64,000 nucleotides of DNA from Rutpela maculata (taxonomy: Eukaryota > Arthropoda > Insecta > Coleoptera > Cerambycidae): NCBI GenBank assembly GCA_936432065.2, contig OW386291.2, positions 107,635,823 to 107,699,822 of the forward strand, given 5' to 3'. Shown one piece after another: positions 1 to 11,507 of this stretch (positions within the stretch are counted from its first letter, which is position 1; every line of letters starts with the position of its first letter). The position numbers and the translations under genes were made by a program. The notes under the pieces are model-generated. The model saw only the letters and a list, made by a program, of their open reading frames with translations, had not been told where the DNA came from and did no database searches.

Positions 1-1380
1 TACAACATACTGAAAAATAAAATCTATGCTACTCTATTTTCCACAATAACATTCGTACTAATTATTAATTACACAGGTCAACATTTAGTTTGAGAAAATA
101 CACCGGACTCTACCTAGATACCCGGGGGTTTTTGGGGTCGCTAATTTCGATGCCGAGGTCGTTTAAGCTCTATCACGTCAGGTTCAAGGTCATTTGAAGG
201 TCAAACTAAGAAGAGGTGGTTGAAAAAATATGAAAAAATTCACACATAGGTTTTTGGGGTCGCTGAATCCGAATTCGATGTCGGTTGACCTCTATCACCT
301 CATGTTCAAGGTCGTTTGAAGGTTAAAGTAAGAATAGGTGAAAAAAATTGGAAAAAAATTATACGAATGCTCACCGGCCTACTTATTGTCTGTTTGTCTG
401 TCTGCCTTTATATCTGCACACCCGTTTGCTTGTTAGTCTGTATTTATCGTCCGCCTGCATTTTCTCTCTGTCCATCTATCTGACCTGCCTTCCTGTCGGT
501 AATTCTGTCTATCTTACTGTCTGACTAAATCACTAAATATTTCTATCTGACAGTCCTGTCTGCCTCCTTGTCAGTTTGTCTGACTCAAAAAACCATTAAA
601 TTACTTTGATCCTGACATGATAAGCTTCAAGTGAGTGAAGCCAACGCCCGTGATTCGTGCCGAAGTTATATCCCTCTTCTGCCCCAACTCACTTGCGGTG
701 GACATGCGCCATCTGTCGAATACTCAAGATACTCGACTTGCATGTTCGCTCTGCTTCTGCAACTATACCTAAAGGCAGGGGCGGCCCTTGCAAATTTTTC
801 AGGTGGTGCGAGATCTCATTGTGGTGATCCCCCCCCCCCAATATGCAATCGCTTATTCGTGATTAGGCTGTACATAGAGACCGAAGATAACATACATTTT
901 TGGTTTGAAGAGCGGGGGGTAAAATCCGAAAGAATTTCTTGAAGAGCGAGGGGAGAAATCAAAAACAATTTTTTTTTAGTTCAAATAAATTTTTGAGGAA
1001 AGGGGAGAAATCCCAAAAGAAAATAGTCAAATTTACATCGTAAATTAATTAAAAACTGAAACAAATGAATATAGATCTTTTCTCGGAAATGGAAGTTGTA
1101 AGGTTAAGTGATATTAAGGTGCTTCGGTTTTATTTTTTACGCAGACGAACTATCATTGCATTTTCGGCGCCCTCCCAAGAAGGCGCCCGGTGCGGCCGCA
1201 CCGCTCGCACCGCCCTAGGGCCGCCCCTCGCTAAAGGCCAGTCTTTGCGTTCCACAGGATGTATGTGGTGAGTATAAGCTCGTCAACTTTCACAGAAAAA
1301 ATAAGTAGGTGATTCATTGAGTTAAATATATTGAGATATCCGAAGAATCTTCATGTACAGCTAAAGTTGGCGGACGAATG

Positions 1381-1936
1381 CCGGCTTGAAATGACCTCAG
1401 AATGACCTTGAAATGACCTCTGGATGCCTTTTAAGGGTAAGCGAACACCGAATTCGAACTCAGCGACCCCAATAACCTATGTGTGAATTTTTTCAGATTT
1501 TTTCAACCACCTTTTCTTAGTTTGACCTTCGAATGACCTTGAAACTGACGTGGTAGAGGTCAACCGGCATCGGATGCAGACTCAGCGACCCAAAAAACCT
1601 GTATTAAAATTTCTTCAGGTTTTTTGACAGCTTCCCCTCTGTTTTTCTCAAATTAACCTTGAAATGACCTCCGGATGCCTTTTAAGGGTAAGCGAACACC
1701 GGATTCGGACTTAGCGATACCAAAAACCTATGTGTGAATTTTTTCAGGTTTTTTCAACCACCTTTTCTTAGTTTGACCTTCAAATCACCTTTAAATTGAC
1801 GTGGTGGAGGTCAACCGGCATCGGATATAGACTCAGCAACCCAAAAAACCTATATAAAAATTTTTTCAGATTTTTTTACTGTTTTTCTCAAATTAACCTT
1901 GAAATGATCTCCGGATGCCTTTTAAGGGTAAGCGAA
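1381..1936. repeat. ~245-bp tandem array built from TIR-like sequence
   Basis: The marker ttaagggtaagcga occurs at 1431, 1682 and 1922, giving spacings of 251 and 240 bp. Each unit carries the pieces gaccttgaaatgacct, ggtcaaccggcatcgga and cagcgaccc. The same pieces make up the inner part of the terminal inverted repeats at 240-330 and 3880-4010, so the array looks like amplified TIR sequence. The third unit is cut off at agcga, where the 1937-2977 block begins. Confidence 0.8.
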
Positions 1937-2977
1937 TGTTGTAGAACTCTCCAAAATCGTCCTAAGTTGAAGACATAATCAAAATTCGACTTAGGCAAAA
2001 ATTTCATTTAAAGACATTTTTGGGAGTCTGCAGAGGCGCAAATCAGTCCATAAGGACCGTTTTGGGTTCTATAAGGCGTTGGAAATGACCAGGTGAAAAT
2101 TCGAAGAAACACCGAATTTTCACTTAGGAAAAATGTTTTTGGTTCAGAATATGAGAGTAGAAGTATATAATGACAAAGATTTATGAATAATATACTTTTT
2201 CAAAGGTACCATAAATTGGACTTTGAAAAATAATATTTTTGGAAGGGCGTCAAAATTTGGCCCAGGAATCGATTTATCGAAAGTACGCCAAAGTTTCACT
2301 TGCAGACTAATTTTTCAAAACTGCGTTGAAATTTGGCTTGAAGATCGATTTTTCAAAAGTACGCCAAAATTTCACCCGCGGATTAACTTTTCAAAAGTAC
2401 CTTGAAATTTGGCTTGAAAATCGATTTTTCAAAAGTACGCCAAAATTTCACCCGCAGATTAGTTTTTGAAAAGTACCTTGAAATTTGGCTCGAAAATCGA
2501 TTTTTCAAAAGTACGCTAAAATTGGTCTTAAAATGGATTTTTCAAAAGTACCACAAAGTCAGTTTAAAAAGTACCACGAAAATATAATTTAAATTATTTT
2601 TTATTTTTTATTCCTCAACCAAAGACATTGACCTTTGAGGTACGGTCATTGAAAGCCCAATTCTAAAGTATGAGCATAAAATTTTAACGATGCACTGCAT
2701 CCGAAAGGCAAAATAGAAGATTTTGTCAAAGCCGGCGTAGTGCCGATAAGCAAAAATTGATAAAAATCAATGCACATGTACAAGGCCGGTTTCTCGCATG
2801 GAAAGAGTTTGGATTGACTCAGTGGCTCGCAATTTGGTCGAGCGCGTTGAGTGGTCCAGACAAAGCAATGGTAGAAAAGCCAATAACAGGGCTTTTCAAA
2901 TGACAAAGTTATAGAGGAAAACGCCTTGTGCATAAAAATCCAAAAATTCAATTTTGCCTAAAAGTCGCTCGAAGGTG
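1937..2977. repeat. Dispersed block A (inverted second copy at 10398-12065)
   Basis: Starting tgttgtagaac and ending ctcgaaggtg, this block matches the reverse complement of 10398-12065 along its length. Shared landmarks are the gcctaaaagtcgctc end, the passage around 2780-2860 with tttctcgcatggaaagag, and the 75-bp array. Small in-frame-looking ORFs here (for example 2646-2951 minus) are conserved only as DNA and show no domain, so I do not call them genes. It is an element or element part that moved as a unit, of unknown class. Confidence 0.7.
2205..2580. repeat. 75-bp tandem array (aaagtacgcc repeats)
   Basis: The decamer aaagtacgcc (last copy ...gct) occurs at 2281, 2357, 2432 and 2508, a steady period of 75-76 bp. 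Each unit has the order aaaatttcac, cgcagatta, ttgaaatttggct, atcgatttttc. The array is expanded in the inverted copy at about 10850-11760. A stray unit is seen near 54320 (aagtgcgctaaaatttcac). Confidence 0.85.
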
Positions 2978-3879
2978 AGACGCTGCCAAATCGATAATAT
3001 TGATCGACTGTGATAAGGGTTAGTAAGTCGTGGACTGATCGAACGCCACTCAACTTATGCAGTAATAAGTCCTCTGAATGTGTTTGAGTACGTGAATCTC
3101 CACGATACAAGAACTTTAAAGCTAAGTAGTCTCTAGCGAAACTAAATTCATTTAGTAAAACTTTTTTAAGTTAATTTCAGTCAGCCTTAATTATTCATTT
3201 ACCCAGAGTCTGAAATGATTCTAAAAGCTCCCATTTTGATTCTGAGAAGGTATGTATGAATCTTTTCTACCTAATCGATCGTTAGCGTGAGCGCTCTCGC
3301 TGGTCTGAAAGTCACTACCTTGATTGGGGAAGGCACGATTCTTATCTTGAGAATTTTGTATAACCAATTCTGTTAAATAAACGGATTCTTTGAACTAATA
3401 TTTCTTAATTGATCTTGAGGCCTGTTGACGGTCTATAATCCCTGGAACTTTCGTATAGAAAACCGGATGTGTCGAGTTAATTCGCATTAACGTTCGACCT
3501 TCTGGTTGCTTTACGGAGGTTTGATAGGGATTTTTTTATGCGTTTTTTGAGAAATATATTCCGTTATTAATGGACCAAAACGTGATTTTCGCGTACCAAA
3601 ACTAATCCCTCCGCAGAGAAATTCTTCGGTTGGGATTTTTTTATGCAAAAATTCAGGAAATTAAGAGGTGCCTAAACCCCTAACGAGGGAATTCGGGTCC
3701 AGAGAGAGCGTAGTTTCCGATCTGTGGTAGTGCAGCCTTGGTCCATTACTCGGCTACCGAAGTGCATCTTATCTCGAACCCGCCTGGGAGGTAGAAGAAC
3801 GGGGTAATACGCGACTGGCGCCCCCTGAGAAATAAATTGGTGTCGCGTCATTTTGACGCCCGGTAGTGCGTTCTTCTAC
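2978..3879. other. Interior of first element; weak LTR-like segment
   Basis: No ORF of note. The stretch has a ttaaataaacgg poly(A)-signal-like site near 3375. About 440 bp later comes tggcgccccctgag at about 3818, which resembles a gypsy-type LTR plus primer-binding site. No second LTR, gag or pol is present, so this is only a suggestion. Confidence 0.25.
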
Positions 3880-4163
3880 ACGAACACCGGATTTGGACTC
3901 AGCGACTCCAAAAACCTATGTGTGAATTTTTTTTATTTTTTCAACCACCTCTTCTTAGTTTGACCTTCAAATGATCTTGAACCTGACGTGATAGAGCTTA
4001 ACCGACCTCGCATCGGAATCAGCGACCCCAAAAACCCCTGGGTATCTAGGTAGAGTCTGGTGTATTTTCTCAAACTAAATGTTGACCTGTGTAATTAATA
4101 ATTAGTACGAATGTTATTGTGGAAAATAGAGTAGCAAAGATTTTTTATTTTTCAGTATATTGT

Positions 4164-4838
4164 ACCAATTCAAAGTATTTCATAAAAATATATGTGATAG
4201 AACACTAAATGATAAATTATTTTAAAAAAATTGGTGGGTGTCCCTAATGCAGAAGTGTCAAAAAAATTTTTTTGAAAAATAAAAAAATAAAAAAACATAT
4301 TTCTTTGAAGAATAATAACCTAATTTTTTTATTACTATTCCATCTGAAGTAAATGTATACTATATATAAAGCACCAAAAATTTGGTAAACGTAGTTTGTC
4401 AAAAAAAAATAAAAAAATTTAGAATTGATTTTTTTACTCGAAAACTATAAGTTTTAGAAAGTCAAAATTTTGCAGAATTACATCCAGTGCTTATATACAC
4501 TATACAAAAAAAGTAGCAATATTACTTCAAGGGCAGTTTTCCCATGCTTACCCGGTTATGCCCTTTATGATAAAAACTGTACATGCTTGTATTCTTATGA
4601 GCAATGGGAAGTATCTGAAACTATTATAAAGATTATATCACTTACGATTTTTTTAAATATTTATAATAAACAGAAAATAAACGCATATTCCCTTCTCACT
4701 CAGCAAAATCCTATCCTTAAACCAGCATTCACATGAATTTTTAACCGATTAACTTATTTACGTTCAACAATAAATTGACACTTGCAATAACTGTTATTTT
4801 AGGTCTTTATTGAAGATTATTTGTTAGAGAAATGGTAG
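4164..4838. other. AT-rich spacer with a dispersed repeat fragment
   Basis: There is no gene. The part at about 4585-4735, with aaatatttataataaac, aaaataaacgcatattc and caaaatcctatcctta, recurs at about 12950-13070 and, inverted, at about 41745-41830. It is therefore a piece of an interspersed repeat. Confidence 0.6.
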
Positions 4839-4846
4839 GTATGTAC

Positions 4847-6037
4847 CAGTGGCGCAGCCAGAAAATTCATCTGGGGGGGGCCAATAGAACCGTCTTCCCC
4901 AGAGGTTGAGGAAAACTTTTCAGAAAATTGTTGAAAACGGATGTGTATAGATTCCTCTACTAGATAATACTGACATTAATTACAAAGTATTAATTTCAAG
5001 AGATAATTTGGATACTGCTTTTAGTCCCTTCAAATTAGTAAAAAAATCGTTGTTTTATGGAAAATCTTCCCACAGTTATGAGACCTGTAAGAAGTGAAGT
5101 ATTTGGGTTGTCTAATCCTGATTTTCACCCCCCCCCCCCCCCCGCAGTTCTAAAAAAGGGTGGTTTTTGGGAAATATATACATATATACGAATTTTAGCG
5201 TTTTTTCATCTTTTTCTCTATTTTGAGGAAAAACTATGCAGTTTGGTGAAAAATATCAGGAGGTCAAAGTTGTAGGGCATAAAATTTCCTATAAATTTTG
5301 TCTCTACCATTTTTTTTTCGAATTTCGCTTAGTTTCGCCGCTAGAGGGCACGGAAGAAATAAATATGCATATGGACTTTTACGCCATTTTTAGATTTTGA
5401 GCCAAAATTATGCATTTTTATGAAAAATTACGTGAGATCAAAGTTGTAGAACATAAAATATATATATATTTCTATGAAAAAAATATATATATATACTAGA
5501 GAACACCTAAAGATAGTGAATTTTATGTTCTACAACTTTGATCTCATGTAATTTTTCATAAAAATGCATAATCTTGGCTCAAAATCTAAAAAAGGCACAA
5601 AAGTCTATATTTATATTTATTTCTTTCTCGCCCTCTAGCAGCGTAACTAAGCGTAGTTCGAAAAAAAAAAAGGTAGAGACAAAATTTATAAGAAATTTTA
5701 TGCTCTACTACTTTACTCTCTTAAATTTTTCACTAAAATGCATAGTTTTTCCTCAATATAGAGAGAAAGACGAAAAAACGCAAAAATTCATATATATGTA
5801 TATATTTCTCAAAAACCACCCTGTTTTAGAACTGCGGGGGGTGGAAATCATGTTTAGACAACCCAAATACTTCACTTTATACAGGTCTCATAACTGTGGG
5901 AAAGTTTTCTTAAATATTTCCTAATTTGAAGGGACTATTTGTACTAATAGTGATTATGCTTCTTTATTTTTTGGTTCGTGGAAGACGGCTTGGGGGGGGC
6001 CCGGGCCCCATGGCCCCCCCCCCTGGCTGCGCGCCTG
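4847..6037. mobile_element. Fold-back hAT-type MITE, 1.19 kb
   Basis: The ends are CAGTGGCGCAGCCAG and CTGGCTGCGCGCCTG. They are flanked by a perfect 8-bp duplication GTATGTAC at 4839-4846 and 6038-6045, the hAT hallmark. Almost the whole element is one inverted repeat. The left arm (about 4960-5480) and right arm (about 5515-5940) share, for example, the passage ccacagttatgagacctgta, the poly-C/G run beside gcagttctaaaa, and the segment acaactttgatctca. The centre lies near 5490-5515 and is AT-rich. Short ORFs at 5057-5275 and 5574-5924 are the two arms read in opposite senses and are not genes. Confidence 0.95.
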
Positions 6038-6045
6038 GTATGTAC

Positions 6046-7229
6046 AAATTTGAATTTTTGTCTTATTAAATAAATAAATATTTTGTTGTAAAATCAATTC
6101 AAACTACTACAATACATTATTCTGAACAAAAAATGAATATAAATATTTTTTCATTTGAGAATCCGTTTTACAGATAAAAATTATTTTTAGTTGAAAAAAA
6201 TGTTTTTTGACGCTCTCAAACATCGACCAAAATCGACCTCTTTCCGTCCTCGAATCGGACGCCTCTGACTAAAATCAAATGTGGTTATGTCTAAAGACTC
6301 TCTTTATAGGGATATATTCACCACCAAAATTTCAAAATATTCGGATTTCAGATGTGCGAGACTGATGGTAGCTCCATGAAAAGTGGATACACTGTATATT
6401 TTGTTCGAAGCTCCAATCAACATTATAGAAAGAACACCCTCGACATATTGATTTTTTTAATTACATAGTAAGTGCTAAACTAAAATTAGTTCAGTTCACT
6501 TCGTGTTGTGCTATGTATAAGTGAACTAGGTATACCATATAATAAATACACTTTATATAATTGTATGTATAAAAATAGAGTAAAAGTAAACATTCGTGGT
6601 ACGTGAATGTACATTTGATAAATTTATTGTTTCCCAGTAAACATTAGCGTAGTTGTACGTTAAAAGGAATTAACACGTTCTCATATTTATAATAAAAATA
6701 AATAACGTATATACACATACAGTGAAGTTATATAAATAAAATGAATATAAAATGTATATAGTAATAAAGTAATAAACGTGTTTTAACCATATTTTAGCGA
6801 TCGATTTTAAATATATAAAGCGGTGTCGAACACGTAATTTGAAATCCATCAGTGGCGTGCTGAAAACGATGCCTTATAAACATATACCCGCTGAACCCGT
6901 CGAAGTTCGACTTAATGGATGTTTAAAAATGTATCCTAAAAATTATTGTTTATTGTAGTTCATGAAAACAAAAGAGTCTACTCCATACATCCTCCGTCAA
7001 ATGTTGACGTCTTTAGTCCAGTTAATTATTATTTTATTTCACTAGCAATTGTGTTAACTACATGTCAAATATTATTGTTTTCCGTAAAATTCTTTCTTTA
7101 ATTATTTTTTTGGGGTGTTCACCCTCTATATTTCTTGATGAAATATAGCAGATTTTTTCCATGACAATAAGGCTTATTTACCTGCCGAATATTATTTTGC
7201 TGTCAAATATTTTTTGGATATAGATCCAA
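6046..7229. other. AT-rich stretch with no recognised feature
   Basis: I see no ORF with a domain, no paired ends and no array. Bases 6180-6260 contain a short moderately GC-rich part (gacgctctcaaacatcgacc) that I cannot assign. Confidence 0.5.
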
Positions 7230-8210
7230 GAGACCGACCGACAAACGGAATGAATGACTGAATTGAAGGATGACCATATGTACACCAGTAGAAGAATACT
7301 AGAAGAAAAATGGAGAGAAGAGACAAAACTGCACATAGTCGCTATAGATCTCCAAAGGGCCATTTAATACCATCAGCTACGAGGCCATAGTCAACACCCT
7401 AGATAACAAAGGAATACCGTACTATCCAATAAACAAGATAATAAAGGCCTGCCTTCGTTAAGCCACTGCCATACAATGGTTCGGACAAATGACGAAAATC
7501 AGACAAAAGAACAGAGAAGTCAAACGAGGATGCACCCTATCCCCTCGACTATTCTCAACGGTTCTAGACTAATTAATACAAAACACAATAAGGAAAACAC
7601 CAAATTTCAACAAAAACACGGAAACACTGAGATCGTATTAGCATGCGCCGATGACCTCATGTTCGTTGCAGAAGAAGAGCAATAAATTCTCAACTTTCTA
7701 GAAAACATAAAACCGTCAGACCAGTGGAGAAGAATACAGAATAGGTGACAACTCCTTAAGATCAACGAACAAACTGAAATACATAGGAACATATCTGACG
7801 AACCAACTGAAAAGAAGAGAAACACAAGGAGAGAATAAAAACAGCATACAGAGTTACAAGGGCAATTATACTGTTCATCAAGAAAAACAAACTCTTATGG
7901 GGCCTGACCAAATGGCTGTACATAGCTGTCATACTGCCAACGATAGAGTATGGAGTTAAAAACGCGGCAACAACAAAAACCAACAGAAGAAGTTTCAGAA
8001 GAGCTGAAAGAGACATCATCCAACTACTCACAAAAACAACAAAACAAAAACAGCGACGTAAAATATCAACACTACTAGAAGGGAAGATAATCACAAAAAG
8101 TATAGAAATGTACGCAATAAAGTACTGGGGACATGCCCAAAGAACCCACAAGCCCACAACATATCTACTGAAGAAAGCGCTAACAATGGACAGCGCAGCA
8201 AACTAAAAAT
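7230..8210 (+). pseudogene. RTE-like LINE reverse transcriptase, decayed
   Basis: Read across frames, this is a reverse transcriptase with its C-terminal region. About 7320-7440 gives HIVAIDLQRA followed by NTI-like and NKIIKAC (RT domain with the first catalytic Asp). About 7500-7560 gives REVKRGCTLSPRLF, the RT motif normally read as G-x-x-x-G-x-L-S-P. About 7640-7690 gives ADDLMFVAEEEQ, the catalytic A-D-D box. About 7770-7800 gives LKYIGTYL. Then one open stretch from about 7825 to 8200 covers the C-terminal domain, with LPTIEYGVK, RAERDIIQLL and YWGHAQR. Several indels and stops separate these pieces, and the endonuclease is missing, so the copy is 5'-truncated and dead. RTE-type or a related clade is my best guess. 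Confidence 0.8.
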
Positions 8211-8935
8211 ACACGTGGAAAACAATAATCGAGAGGATCATAAACAAACTGGGAAAGAAAAGCGAGGGGAAAAGTGAATTCCACAAAGAAATCGCAGCGA
8301 TATATACTCTACCAGAATGAGAAACGGAGGAATCAGAAAACTCAGAAGAAGAACAAGATTTGTAGAAGCAGAAATACAAAAAGAGGAGCACAAACAGCAG
8401 AAACTCAAAAAAGAGGAGCATAAACATTAAATATCACGATCTCAATGCGACAAAACATTCCATAAACACTTACACTGCCCATCCCCCAATCCTGTACCAT
8501 GCGTCATGTGGCTCTCGCTGCTGACAACAAGCATGAGTCAAATCCAACCCAGCATCGGAAACCGAGGAGGAATCAGAAGACTCAGAAAAAGAAGATTCGA
8601 AGAAGCAGAAACACAAAAAGAGAAGCATAAACACTCCATATCTCTTACCCAACCCGGCAACATATTTTACAAGAAGACTCAGAAGAGGCAGAAGTCCAGA
8701 ACAAAAAATACAAAAAAGGGAGCTTAAACGCTCCCTCACGACACAGTGCGGCAACGCATCTCACAAATGCCCACACATTCCCCCACATTCCTTTGCCATG
8801 CGCCATGTGGCTCTCGCTGCTGGCAATAAGCATGACCTTAGTCCAACCCAGCGTGGACGTAGCAGGCCCAGCTGTATAATCTGGGAGTGGCAGCAATGCC
8901 TACCGCACGCTGGTAAATCAATCAATCAATCAAAT
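8211..8935 (+). repeat. LINE 3' region with internal repeats and (aatc)n tail
   Basis: Following the RT remnant, the phrase atgtggctctcgctgctg occurs at about 8506 and 8805. Between them lie variable purine-rich copies of gaagcagaaacacaaaaaga (8350-8730). The region ends in the microsatellite aatcaatcaatcaatcaaa at about 8916-8934, typical of an RTE-like 3' end. The same 3' end in opposite orientation is at 19196-19346. The many ORFs on both strands here come from the purine-rich repeats. Confidence 0.7.
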
Positions 8936-9660
8936 AGGTTTGTAAATGTGACGTCAACGCCAACAGACATACGACAGATTTTTTTACGATTATATTTACA
9001 AATAATGTTCCGAACCCTAGTCAAAACTTTCTTCGTTGTTATCATCTCCATATACCCTAAATAAATAATTAGAAAATAATTGACTAATGCAATGCAATAC
9101 AATTCAACATGACCAACGTATACCGGGTGTAAACGAATAGTGGGCCACCCCTGTAACTTCCTTGTTTTTAAAGATATCTGGATGAAATTTTGTATTGTGA
9201 AATTTCCAACTTTTGCATATCATAAAATATTAACACAAATATACAGGGTTGATCAAAATTTAATTGAAGTTAGATCATAAATTTCTTAAGAAAAATTGCC
9301 ATTCCTGCCGGTAACGATTACACATTACGGAACTTTTGGTACCGTTTAACCCCTAATAAATAGAGCTTTCTGAATATCCGGGTGGCCCATATCATAATGT
9401 TTAAAAAAAATGAGTCATTTTGAAAAATGTGATTTTAACGAGTTTACAGCACCCTGTTTGATATATTATTGGACATATTCACGTTTTCATATTTTTTATA
9501 TGAATTACATTGGAACAAAAATAATTTTAACATATTCGCAGCCATCTAGATTGACAACTAAAATTCGAATTATTTTACGTGCAACACTGTATAAATTGTT
9601 CAAAATAGTATAAATGTATCCAAAATATGATCTTTATTTAAAAAAAATGTAAAAACATAC
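8936..9660. other. Spacer with mariner-like end fragments
   Basis: No gene. accgggtgtaaac (about 9121) and atacagggttgatc (about 9241) look like ends of Tc1/mariner-type MITEs. The pair gggccaccc (about 9141) and gggtggccc (about 9380) is inverted and may bound a short fold-back of about 270 bp. Confidence 0.4.
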
Positions 9661-10370
9661 AGGGTGGTCCATTTAGAAGAAACTATTGGGGTCATTTCCG
9701 GTGAAACCGGAAGTGATGAATATGGCGGATAGGACTGAATTACTCGGATCTCTTCGGTCAACTGCGGCCTCTACATTCGCACTTTGATGTAGTAGGGACC
9801 ATTAGGTATGTTATAGTTCGAGCGCTGAGGTTCATTTATTTATTTCAACTTCTATTTCGTTTTTATGTATGGAAATAACAATTTAAGAAAATAAAAATTA
9901 GTGATGACACATCTGTGGATAAAGAATTTTATTTTTAAAATAGAATCATCAAAATCGATCTAGTGGGAACTGCTGATCAAGCCGGAAATGAAAATGGCTT
10001 GTGTTTTAAATATAAAAATTACGAAACGAATGAAAAATGCAATCGGGCATTGCCGAGTGTGAATACCTATTTGGAAATTAACACTATAACGGATATTTGC
10101 TGTGTTAGCCTAGGAAATAGCGTGCAAATTCGACGACGAATGGTTACCGTCTGCCAGTCGGTAATCGAAGAGACCATATAAGTACAAAATTTTTTTCTCT
10201 CTGGAACTTTTCATTTATTTTTGGCATTTATTTTTTAATCGAATGATTATTGATATCTGTCCGCATATGTAGTTAGTATATGTACTTCACATACCCCAAT
10301 TACGTTGGCAGACGAAACTTCCGGTCGGCGCGCGCGTTAACCGGAAATAGAAACTAAATTTTTTTTTTTG
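9661..10370. mobile_element. Possible MITE with ccggaa-type inverted ends
   Basis: The left part has catttccggtgaaaccggaagt (about 9701). The right part has acttccggt and ccggaaat separated by a CG-rich run (about 10316-10350), which is the inverse order. The start acagggtggtcc resembles mariner-type ends. About 110 bp at 9985-10100 with cgggcattgccgagtgtgaa is related to 18230-18345. I could not find a TSD. Confidence 0.35.
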
Positions 10371-11187
10371 TTTTGTTAAGTATTATCGAAATGGGAGCAC
10401 CTTCGAGCGACTTTTAGGCAAAATTAAATTTTTGGTTTTTTATGCACAAGGCGTTTTCCTCTATAACTTTGTCATTTGGAAAGCCCTGCTATTGGCTTTC
10501 CTACCATCCCTTTGTATCAACTACTCAACGCGCTCGACCAAATTGCGAGCCGCGAGTTAATCCAAACTCTTTCTATGCGAGAAACCGGCCTTGTGCATGT
10601 GCATTGATTTTTATCAATTTTTGCTTATCGGCGCTACGCCGCGCCGGCCTTGTCAAAATCGTCGGTTTTGCCTTTTAGATGCAATGCATCGCTAAAATTT
10701 TATGCTCATACTTTAGAACAGGACATTCAATGACCGTACCTCAATAGTCAATGTCTTTGGTGGAGGAATAAGAATGGAAAATATTTCAATATTTTCTAAA
10801 GTACATTTTTGGAGTACTTTTTAAACTGGCTTCGGGGTACTTTTGAAAAAGTAATTTTTAAGTTAAATTTCGGCGTACTTTTGATAAATTAATTTTCAAG
10901 CCAAATTTCGACGCAGTTTTGAAAAATTATCTGCTAGTGAAATTTTGGCGTATTTTTGATAAATGAATTTTCGAGCCAAATTTCGACACAGTTTTGAAAA
11001 ATTATCTGCAAGTGAAATTTTGGCGTACTTTTGATAAATGAATTTTTCTGAAATCGATCGGCAATGTCTACATTTTCGACGCGATTTCAGATCGAAAAAT
11101 GCACAATTCCAGTGTTTTAGTCCGTTGCTAAGAAACTATCAGAAAACAGACCGGAAAAGATCCGTTGCCAAGCAACGATCAACAACA

Positions 11188-11243
11188 CCGTACGGGAATG
11201 TTACTTTCCCGGCCTAGGCCGGGAAAGTAACATTCCCGTACGG
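11188..11243. repeat. Perfect 56-bp palindrome
   Basis: Each 28-base half runs from ccgtacgggaatgttac to tttcccggcct; the second half is its exact reverse complement, with the centre between 11215 and 11216 (cct|agg). There is no spacer. Confidence 0.98.
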
Positions 11244-11403
11244 TTTTTTATGTATATTTTAGACAGTAAATAAATACACCCAGACAAACCAACTCACATT
11301 AAAATTGCATTTATTAGTAAGCAGTTAGATTGTAATGAAGAAATGTTATGTATTAATACAAATTCCTTAATTTATAATACTATTGATTGTGATTTCAGAA
11401 AAA

Positions 11404-11507
11404 ATAGTATGTGTATTTTGGTGTGAAAGCACATTCCCGGACTTCGATGCTTGCATCGTCGTCCGGGAATGTATAGCTTTCACACCTAAATACACAATAT
11501 ACTATTT
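11404..11507. repeat. Imperfect ~104-bp hairpin
   Basis: The arm aaatagtatgtgtatttt-ggtgtgaaagc pairs with gctttcacacc-taaatacacaatatactattt. The inner part cattcccggac/gtccgggaatg and the centre cgatgcttgcatcg also pair. The inner arm shares the string acattcccg with the palindrome at 11188. Confidence 0.9.

Larger units (their letters stand above)
1..4163. mobile_element. 4.2-kb element with long terminal inverted repeats
   Basis: Bases 1 to about 290 return as reverse complement at about 3880-4163. Matching landmarks, in order from the end, are the sequence tacaa(c/t)atactgaaaaata, the run aattattaattacacaggtc, and the phrase tttttggggtcgct. The inner part repeats the motif ttcaaggtcatttgaaggtc. 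The window starts inside the left arm, so the true end and any TSD on the left cannot be seen. The interior has no ORF with a recognisable domain. It holds a ~245-bp array, a 75-bp array and a block also found inverted at 10398-12065. It is probably a non-autonomous DNA transposon. The superfamily is unknown because neither TSD nor transposase is visible. Confidence 0.8.
11045..11507. mobile_element. Hairpin-rich insertion within a 75-bp repeat unit
   Basis: A repeat unit that normally reads gataaatgaattttcgagcc is split after gaatttt and resumes at ttcgagcc. The inserted sequence holds three inverted structures: tctgaaatcg...cgatttcaga (about 11045-11094), the 56-bp perfect palindrome 11188-11243, and a long hairpin at 11404-11507. 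It also holds related sites ccgttgctaag and ccgttgccaagcaacg (about 11131 and 11161). There is no ORF. The ends do not form a TIR pair and the TSD is ambiguous (a run of T). Confidence 0.7.

Noticed and set aside
2646..2951. Minus ORF of 101 codons, with a plus ORF at 10442-10678 of similar sequence
   Set aside because: The resemblance comes from the duplicated DNA block. The reading differs by frame breaks and has no domain.
3000..3880. Solo LTR with primer-binding site
   Set aside because: The tggcgccccc site and poly(A)-like signal are suggestive, but there is no second LTR, defined TG...CA edge or TSD.
5127..5144. Poly-C run as a sequencing error
   Set aside because: A matching G run appears in the paired arm of the fold-back element (about 5836), so the run is a real feature of the element.
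5574..5924. 116-codon ORF
   Set aside because: It is the right arm of the fold-back hAT; the paired left arm gives an unrelated ORF in the opposite sense.
8470..8896. Overlapping ORFs on both strands in the LINE 3' region
   Set aside because: They arise from purine-rich repeats without stop codons in several frames, not from coding sequence.
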